Position numbers and translations under genes: made by a program
The notes under the pieces: model-generated
What the model saw: only the letters and a program-made list of their open reading frames with translations
Told to the model about the DNA's origin: nothing
Databases searched by the model: none
NCBI RefSeq assembly: GCF_900638555.1
Contig: NZ_LR134525.1
Span: 372,001-436,000, forward strand
Origin: Neisseria meningitidis
Lineage (GTDB): Bacteria > Pseudomonadota > Gammaproteobacteria > Burkholderiales > Neisseriaceae
DNA: 64,000 nt
Reading direction: 5' to 3'
Part shown: positions 58,563 through 64,000 of the stretch, in pieces
Numbering within the stretch: position 1 is the stretch's first letter
Layout of the letters: every line of letters begins with the position of its first letter

Positions 58563-59465
58563 ATGGACAGCCTGATGACGTTGCTTTCGGTATTGATACC
58601 GATGTTTGCCGGATTTTTTATCCGTGTGCCCAAGCCTTACCTGCCCGCTTTGGATAAGGTGCTATCGGTCTTGGTGTATGCTGTGCTGCTGCTGATCGGC
58701 GTCTCGTTGTCGCGCGTGGAGGATTTGGGTTCGCGGTTGGACGATATGGCGTTGACGGTTCTGTGGCTGTTTGTTTGTACGGTCGGGGCGAACCTGCTTG
58801 CTTTGGCAGTGTTGGGAAAGTTATTCCCGTGGCGGATAAAGGGGAAAGGGAAGGGCGTTTCGGTCGGTGTGTCGGGCAGTGTGGGGCAGCTCGGATGCGT
58901 GCTGCTCGGATTTGCATCCGGCAAACTGATGCGCGATATTTGGATGCCGTCTGAAAACGCGGGTATGTATTGTCTGATGCTGCTGGTGCTCCTCATCGGC
59001 GTACAGCTCAAAAGCAGCGGCGTATCGTTGCGGCAGGTTTTGGTCAACCGCAGGGGTATTCGGTTGTCGGTCTGGTTTATGCTTTCATCTCTTTCAGGCG
59101 GGCTGCTGTTTGCCGCATCGGCAGACGGTGTGTCGTGGGTGAAAGGTTTGGCGATGGCTTCCGGCTTCGGTTGGTATTCCCTCTCGGGTTTGGTGATGAC
59201 CGAGGCTTACGGCGCGGTATGGGGCAGTATCGCGCTTTTGAACGATTTGGCACGAGAGCTGTTCGCGCTGGCATTTATTCCGCTGCTGATGAAGCGTTTT
59301 CCCGATGCGGCAGTGGGGGTCGGCGGCGCGACCAGTATGGATTTCACATTGCCCGTGATTCGGGGTGCGGGCGGCTTGGAAGCCGTACCGGTAGCGGTCA
59401 GCTTCGGCGTGGTGGTCAATATCGCCGCTCCGTTTCTGATGGTGGTGTTTTCCGCTTTGGGCTGA
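58563..59465 (+). CDS. lysO: LysO-family (DUF340) lysine exporter
   Basis: This 300-residue inner-membrane protein has about eight hydrophobic helices, starting MDSLMTLLSVLIPMFAGFFI. The LysO/YbjE family exports L-lysine and the toxic analogue thialysine. Family-type features include the charged ALLNDLARELFALAFIPLLM and GGATSMDFTLPVIRGAGG (membrane Asp residues essential in LysO). The ribosome binding site GGAGGTCAGGAG is very strong. A DUS inside encodes WMPSEN. The name is from family resemblance. Confidence 0.8.
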   Translation: MDSLMTLLSVLIPMFAGFFIRVPKPYLPALDKVLSVLVYAVLLLIGVSLSRVEDLGSRLDDMALTVLWLFVCTVGANLLALAVLGKLFPWRIKGKGKGVSVGVSGSVGQLGCVLLGFASGKLMRDIWMPSENAGMYCLMLLVLLIGVQLKSSGVSLRQVLVNRRGIRLSVWFMLSSLSGGLLFAASADGVSWVKGLAMASGFGWYSLSGLVMTEAYGAVWGSIALLNDLARELFALAFIPLLMKRFPDAAVGVGGATSMDFTLPVIRGAGGLEAVPVAVSFGVVVNIAAPFLMVVFSALG

Positions 59466-59507
59466 ACGCGGTAAAATCGGCATCCCGATGCAAGGAGGCA
59501 GAAAACG

Positions 59508-60281
59508 ATGAAACCGAAAATCCAAAGGCACGGAGAGATTTTAAGCCTTGTCCGCCGGCATCAGTTTATGTCGGTGGACGAGCTTGCCGCCGCATTGGAC
59601 GTTACCCCGCAGACGATACGCCGCGACATCCGCGAATTGGAGGATGCTGGCAGCCTGAAACGCCACCACGGCGGCGCATCCTCGGGCGGAAACTTGCCGG
59701 AGGGGCTGCCTGCCAGCCGCCAAATTCAATGTCAAAACGAAAAAAACGCCATTGCCCGGCTGATTGCGGAACATATTCCCGACGAGTCATCGCTGTTTGT
59801 CAGTATCGGCACGACGATGGAAGCCGTGGCATCGGAGCTGGTGAGACGGCGCGGCAGCCTGCGGATTATTACCAACAATATCCACGTCGCCTCCATCGTT
59901 TCGGCGCGGACGGATTACACGGTCATCATCACTTCCGGAGTCGTCCGCCCTTTGGACGGCGGCATTACCGGCGTGGCAACCGTCGATTTTATCAACCAGT
60001 TCAAAGTCGATTATGCCGTGATGAGTACGCACGGCGTGGAAAGCGACGGTTCGCTTTTGGACGACGACTACAAAGAAGTCAGCGTGATGCAGGCGATGAT
60101 TGCCAACGCGCGCGTCCGCTTCCTCGGCGTGGACCACAGTAAATTCCGCAGCAACGCGCTGGTCAGGCTCGGCGACATTACGGCGTTTGACAAAGTATTT
60201 ACCGACCGGCTGCCCGATACCGCGATGCAGAAGATGCTGAAAGAGGCGGGGGTGGAATGCCTGATTGCCGATGCCGTCTGA
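59508..60281 (+). CDS. DeoR-family transcriptional regulator
   Basis: This 257-residue regulator has an N-terminal helix-turn-helix (about 5-60, MSVDELAAALDVTPQTIRRDIRELEDAGSL and the HHGGA wing) and a C-terminal sugar-isomerase-like sensor domain (about 75-250) with SLFVSIGTTMEAVA and ITNNIHVASIV. It is closest to the GlpR branch, which senses phosphorylated sugars or glycerol phosphate. Ribosome binding site AAGGAGG. It lies between lysO and glnS with no obvious target operon adjacent. Confidence 0.87.
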   Translation: MKPKIQRHGEILSLVRRHQFMSVDELAAALDVTPQTIRRDIRELEDAGSLKRHHGGASSGGNLPEGLPASRQIQCQNEKNAIARLIAEHIPDESSLFVSIGTTMEAVASELVRRRGSLRIITNNIHVASIVSARTDYTVIITSGVVRPLDGGITGVATVDFINQFKVDYAVMSTHGVESDGSLLDDDYKEVSVMQAMIANARVRFLGVDHSKFRSNALVRLGDITAFDKVFTDRLPDTAMQKMLKEAGVECLIADAV

Positions 60282-60392
60282 ACGCTATGTCAAAGCGCGC
60301 AAGTCGGGTACAATAAACACATCATCAAACCGCTTCAGACGGCATAAGGAACCGCCCCAATGCCGTCTGAAGCCATCTGTTCAAAGAAAACT

Positions 60393-62081
60393 ATGCTCAA
60401 TAAAGACCAATTTGCGGACAACCATTTTATCCGCACCATCATCGAAGACGACCTCAAAAGCGGCAAACACGAAGCCGTCCAAACCCGTTTTCCGCCGGAG
60501 CCCAACGGTTACCTGCACATCGGACACGCCAAATCCATCTGCCTGAACTTCGGTTTGGCGTATATTTACGACGGCTTGTGCAACCTGCGTTTTGACGATA
60601 CCAACCCCGAAAAAGAAAACGACGAATACGTCAACGCCATCAAAGAAGATGTCGAGTGGCTCGGTTTCCATTGGGCGGGCGAGCCGCGTTTCGCTTCCAA
60701 CTATTTCGACCAGCTTTATGACTACGCCGTCGGTTTGATTAAAGACGGCAAAGCGTATGTCGATGATTTGACGCCCGAAGAAATGCGCGAATACCGCGGT
60801 ACGCTGACCGAAGCGGGTAAAAACAGCCCTTACCGCGACCGCAGCGTCGAAGAAAACCTCGACCTGTTCACACGCATGAAAAACGGCGAGTTCCCCGACG
60901 GCAGCAAAACCCTGCGCCTGAAAATCGACATGGCATCGGGCAACATCAATATGCGCGACCCCGTCATCTACCGCATCCGCCGCGCCCATCACCACAACAC
61001 CGGCGACAAATGGTGTATCTACCCGATGTACGACTACACGCATTGCATCTCCGATGCCATCGAAGGCATCACGCATTCCTTGTGTACGCTCGAATTTGAA
61101 GCACACCGTCCGCTGTACGACTGGGTGTTGGATAACATCCACGCGCCGCATGCCACCCGTCCGCGCCAATACGAGTTTTCCCGTTTGGAGCTTTTGTACA
61201 CCATTACCTCCAAACGGAAATTGAATCAGTTGGTTGTGGAAAAACACGTTTCCGGCTGGGACGATCCGCGTATGCCGACTATTTCCGGTATGCGCCGACG
61301 CGGCTACACGCCCGAAGGCCTGCGTCTGTTTGCCAAACGCGCCGGTATTTCCAAATCTGAAAACATCGTCGATATGAGCGTGTTGGAAGGCGCGATTCGC
61401 GAAGAGTTGGAAAATTCCGCCCCACGCCTGATGGCGGTGTTGAACCCGCTCAAAGTGACCCTGACCAACTTTGAAGCCGGCAGAACCCAAAGCCGCCGTG
61501 CCGCGTTCCATCCGAACCACGAGGAAATGGGCGAGCGCGAAGTACCTATTTCACAAACCATCTATATTGAAGCCGACGACTTTGCCGAAAATCCGCCCAA
61601 AGGCTTCAAACGCCTGATTCCCGGCGGCGAAGTACGCTTGCGCCACGGCTATGTCATCAAGTGCGATGAAGTCGTCAAAGACGAAGCAGGCAATGTGGTT
61701 GAACTCAAATGCAGCATCGACCACGACACCTTGGGCAAAAATCCAGAAGGCCGTAAAGTTAAAGGCGTGATTCATTGGGTTTCCGCCGAACACGCCGCCG
61801 AAATCAAAGTCCGTCTGTACGACCGCCTCTTTACCATCGAGCGTCCCGATGCCGTGCGCGGCGAAGACGGCGAATACCTGCCGTTCACCGATTTCCTCAA
61901 TCCGGAATCCGTCAAGGAAATCACCGCCTACGCCGAACCTGCCGCCAAAGATTTGCCGGCAGAAAGCCGTTGGCAGTTCGAGCGTATCGGCTACTTCGTA
62001 ACCGACCGTAAAGACCACGGCAAAGACACGCCGGTGTTTAACCGCACGGTCACGCTGAAAGATTCTTGGCAGCCTAAGTAA
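60393..62081 (+). CDS. glnS: Glutaminyl-tRNA synthetase
   Basis: This class I synthetase charges tRNA-Gln. The 562-residue protein has the HIGH motif [21 protein letters not shown], the anticodon-binding beta-barrels in the C-terminal half, and a KMSKS-equivalent around [24 protein letters not shown] at 60393 is taken as start. An in-frame ATG at 60360, the ATG of a DUS, has a better AAGGA-type ribosome binding site and would add [11 protein letters not shown]; either could be used. Presence of GlnRS together with a Gat pathway is possible but not visible here. Confidence 0.94.
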   Translation: MLNKDQFADNHFIRTIIEDDLKSGKHEAVQTRFPPEPNGYLHIGHAKSICLNFGLAYIYDGLCNLRFDDTNPEKENDEYVNAIKEDVEWLGFHWAGEPRFASNYFDQLYDYAVGLIKDGKAYVDDLTPEEMREYRGTLTEAGKNSPYRDRSVEENLDLFTRMKNGEFPDGSKTLRLKIDMASGNINMRDPVIYRIRRAHHHNTGDKWCIYPMYDYTHCISDAIEGITHSLCTLEFEAHRPLYDWVLDNIHAPHATRPRQYEFSRLELLYTITSKRKLNQLVVEKHVSGWDDPRMPTISGMRRRGYTPEGLRLFAKRAGISKSENIVDMSVLEGAIREELENSAPRLMAVLNPLKVTLTNFEAGRTQSRRAAFHPNHEEMGEREVPISQTIYIEADDFAENPPKGFKRLIPGGEVRLRHGYVIKCDEVVKDEAGNVVELKCSIDHDTLGKNPEGRKVKGVIHWVSAEHAAEIKVRLYDRLFTIERPDAVRGEDGEYLPFTDFLNPESVKEITAYAEPAAKDLPAESRWQFERIGYFVTDRKDHGKDTPVFNRTVTLKDSWQPK

Positions 62082-62093
62082 AACCCCATCCTT

Positions 62094-62120
62094 GCCGTCT
62101 GAATATTGTTCGGACGGCAT
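62094..62120 (+). terminator. DUS-pair terminator of glnS
   Basis: GCCGTCTGAA and TTCGGACGGC (one G-U) form a 10-bp stem after glnS. Confidence 0.6.
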
Positions 62121-62170
62121 TTCCCCTTTGCCCGCGAAATGCGGCACATTCGGCACACCGGAAAGGAAAT

Positions 62171-63130
62171 ATGATGAAAGTCCTCTTTATCGCCGACCCG
62201 ATGGCAAGTTTCAAAACCTACAAAGACACCACCTACGCCATGATGCGCGAGATGGCAAAACGCGGTTGGCGGCTGTTTCATACCTTGAGCGGGGAATTGT
62301 CGGTTAAAAACGGTCTGGTGGTTGCTGATGCGTCTGCTTTTGAGTTTCTCGGCGCACAAGACGACCACGACAAAAACTGGTTTGCCGCCGCCGACAAAGT
62401 TCAGACGGCATTGAAAGCATTTGATGCCGTGATTATGCGTACCGATCCGCCGTTCGATATGCAATACCTCTACGCCACCCAATTACTGACGCTGGCGGAA
62501 CAGCAGGGCGCGAAAGTCTTTAACAGCGGACAGTCGATGCGTGACTTCAATGAAAAACTGGCGATTTTGAACTTCAGCCGCTTTACCGCGCCCACGCTGG
62601 TAACGACCCGTTCCGCCGATGTCCGCGCATTTTTGAAAGAACACGGCGACATTATCATCAAACCGCTGGACGGTATGGGCGGTATGGGTATTTTCCGCCT
62701 GACCGAAAAAGACCCCAACATCGGCAGCATCCTCGAAACCCTGATGCGGCTTGATTCCCGCACCATTATGGCGCAACGCTACATTCCCGAAATCGTACAC
62801 GGTGACAAACGCATCCTGATTATCGGCGGCGAAGTCGTCCCCTATGCTTTGGCGCGTATCCCGCAAAACGGCGAAACACGCGGCAACCTTGCGGCAGGCG
62901 GACGCGGCGTGGCGCAGGAATTGGACGGACGCGACCGCGAAATTGCCGAAACGCTCGCCCCCGAACTCAAACGGCGCGGCATCCTGCTGGCCGGTTTGGA
63001 CGTTATCGGCAGCAACCTGACCGAAGTCAACGTAACCAGCCCGACCGGATTCCAAGAAATTATGAAACAAAAAGGTTTCGACGTGGCGGCAATGTTTGCC
63101 GATGCCGTTGCCGCGTGGTCGGTACGTTAA
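62171..63130 (+). CDS. gshB: Glutathione synthetase
   Basis: GshB adds glycine to gamma-glutamylcysteine with ATP. The 319-residue protein has the N-terminal KVLFIADPMASFKTYKDTT, then the ATP-grasp region with IIKPLDGMGGMGIFRL (glycine-rich loop), DKRILIIGGEVVPYALAR and the metal-binding GLDVIGSNLTEVNVTSPTG. The start could be 62171 or the next codon; the ribosome binding site GGAAAGGAAAT fits either. No gshA is nearby. Confidence 0.95.
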   Translation: MMKVLFIADPMASFKTYKDTTYAMMREMAKRGWRLFHTLSGELSVKNGLVVADASAFEFLGAQDDHDKNWFAAADKVQTALKAFDAVIMRTDPPFDMQYLYATQLLTLAEQQGAKVFNSGQSMRDFNEKLAILNFSRFTAPTLVTTRSADVRAFLKEHGDIIIKPLDGMGGMGIFRLTEKDPNIGSILETLMRLDSRTIMAQRYIPEIVHGDKRILIIGGEVVPYALARIPQNGETRGNLAAGGRGVAQELDGRDREIAETLAPELKRRGILLAGLDVIGSNLTEVNVTSPTGFQEIMKQKGFDVAAMFADAVAAWSVR

Positions 63131-63261
63131 ACCGATGCCGTTTGAAAGGCTTTTGCTTCACAACCGTTTGGTTTGTTCGGGCAGGCAGGGTTTTCCCTCA
63201 GCCGGCAGGGATGCGGTTAATGCCGTACGGACACCCCGCCGCCCCGTTTTCAGACGGTATA

Positions 63262-63416
63262 TATAGTGGATTAACAAAAATCAGGACAAGGCGACGAAGC
63301 CGCAGACAGTACAAATAGTACGGAACCGATTCACTCGGTGCTTCAGCACCTTAGAGAATCGTTCTCTTTGAGCTAAGGCGAGGCAACGCCGTACTGGTTT
63401 TTGTTAATCCACTATA
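63262..63416. repeat. Correia element, full-length (155 bp), upstream of dgkA
   Basis: Perfect TATAGTGGATTAACAAAAA termini with the IHF segment. It ends 25 bases before the dgkA ATG, so it forms most of the dgkA promoter/leader region. Confidence 0.95.
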
Positions 63417-63441
63417 TTGAGAACATTTTGAAAGGATACCG

Positions 63442-63825
63442 ATGGAACCTTCTTCTTACGCGGCAGAAAAAAAAGGCAAAGGCGGCATCAGGCGCGTCAT
63501 TAACGCATTCGGCTATTCGATAGACGGCATCGCCGCCGCCTACCGTTACGAAGCGGCATTCCGTCAGGTTTTGTGGCTGAACGTACTGCTGGTGTGCGCG
63601 GCATTTTTTTGGGTTTCCGAAACCGCCGTCCGCCTGCCGTTGATTATCGCGTCTTTTGTGTCGGTCATTGTCGAACTGTTCAACACCGCCGTCGAAGCTG
63701 CCGTCGATCATACTTCGACCGAAAAACACGAGCTGGCCAAACTCGCCAAAGACGCAGGTTCTGCCGCACAATTGTTCGCGATGCTGATGTTGGCGGCGGT
63801 TTGGCTGTCTGCCCTGTTCGGGTAA
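63442..63825 (+). CDS. dgkA: Diacylglycerol kinase
   Basis: This small trimeric inner-membrane kinase phosphorylates diacylglycerol, recycling lipid left from periplasmic glycan decoration. The 127-residue protein has an N-terminal amphipathic part (GIRRVINAFGYSIDGIAAAYRYEAAFRQ), three membrane helices, and the catalytic-loop motif VELFNTAVEAAVDHTSTEKHELAKLAKDAGSAA. Length matches E. coli DgkA. Ribosome binding site GAAAGGATACCG. Confidence 0.94.
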   Translation: MEPSSYAAEKKGKGGIRRVINAFGYSIDGIAAAYRYEAAFRQVLWLNVLLVCAAFFWVSETAVRLPLIIASFVSVIVELFNTAVEAAVDHTSTEKHELAKLAKDAGSAAQLFAMLMLAAVWLSALFG

Positions 63826-63939
63826 AACGCTTGCAGCAGGATTTGTAATCCTTTAGGATTAGTATGTGGTATTTATTATTCACTTAATCCGCTATAAGAT
63901 TAAGCACATTCCCCGTCTGATATTATAAGGAGCAGAAAG

Positions 63940-64000
63940 ATGAAAAAATTATTGGCGGCCGTGATGATGGCAGGTTTGGCAGGCGCGGTTTCCGCCGCCG
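63940..64000 (+). CDS. Exported protein, 5' end only
   Basis: The window cuts off the gene after 20 codons: MKKLLAAVMMAGLAGAVSAA, a typical Sec signal peptide with an AxA-type cleavage site, preceded by AAGGAGCAGAAAG. The protein could be a periplasmic copper chaperone (PCuAC family), which has a similar leader in Neisseria, but 20 residues cannot prove it. Confidence 0.6.
   Translation, partial: MKKLLAAVMMAGLAGAVSAA

Overview
The window is chromosomal DNA of a pathogenic Neisseria, most probably N. meningitidis. The evidence is the very dense 10-bp DNA uptake sequence GCCGTCTGAA (usually ATGCCGTCTGAA), nine Correia repeat enclosed elements (CREE, TATAGTGGATTAA...CCACTATA), many dRS3 repeats (ATTCCC-N8-GGGAAT), and one copy each of IS1655 (IS30 family) and IS1106 (IS5 family). 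Most genes are core metabolic and housekeeping genes in short operons, separated by repeat-rich intergenic DNA. I saw no prophage, CRISPR array or rRNA operon.

Layout. 1-1.9 kb: repeats, tRNA-Glu and IS1655. 1.9-8.8 kb: trkA, class I fumarase, an amino-acid-binding lipoprotein, two small unknowns, metZ and a DUF2788 protein. 9-10 kb: a dRS3/CREE repeat field. 10-16.3 kb: rsmJ, a decayed pilR-pilS pair, parC and gpmA. 16.3-20.2 kb: repeats bracketing a broken MmeI-like type IIG restriction-modification gene. 20.2-28.7 kb: an AT-rich unknown gene, alaS with a one-base frameshift, a potD-type gene, an EamA transporter, a small lipoprotein, an AraC-family regulator (probably mtrA) divergent from an AhpD-like gene, and a membrane protein carrying an in-frame CREE. 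28.7-31.2 kb: pgsA, a Gly x4-Cys-(degenerate Cys-like)-Leu tRNA cluster and sohB. 31.2-34 kb: an ABC-type membrane protein and a marR gene split by IS1106.

34-41.1 kb: a hydroxyacid dehydrogenase, the histidine operon hisG-(GIY-YIG gene)-hisD-hisC-hisB, an Sco1-like lipoprotein and tRNA-Leu(CAA). 41.2-45.6 kb: ilvI-ilvH-(monooxygenase)-ilvC for branched-chain amino acids. 45.7-55.9 kb: argF, acnB, lptG-lptF (LPS export), pepA, holC, mip and purN. 55.9-64 kb: a DUF3108 protein, an OsmC protein, a predicted small RNA, a GntR regulator, a LysO-type exporter, a DeoR regulator, glnS, gshB, dgkA and the first codons of an exported protein.

The main points of interest are signs of gene decay and repeat-driven remodelling: PilR without its AAA+ domain next to PilS without its G1 ATP-binding box; a restriction-modification gene with two lesions flanked by ~110-bp direct repeats; IS1106 inside marR with a 5-bp target duplication; a CREE that became coding sequence; a 28-bp palindrome made of two CREE ends; a tRNA-Cys-like relic; and a small-RNA candidate with a consensus promoter and strong terminator. 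The alaS frameshift, in an essential gene, warns that some single-base homopolymer lesions may be sequencing errors.
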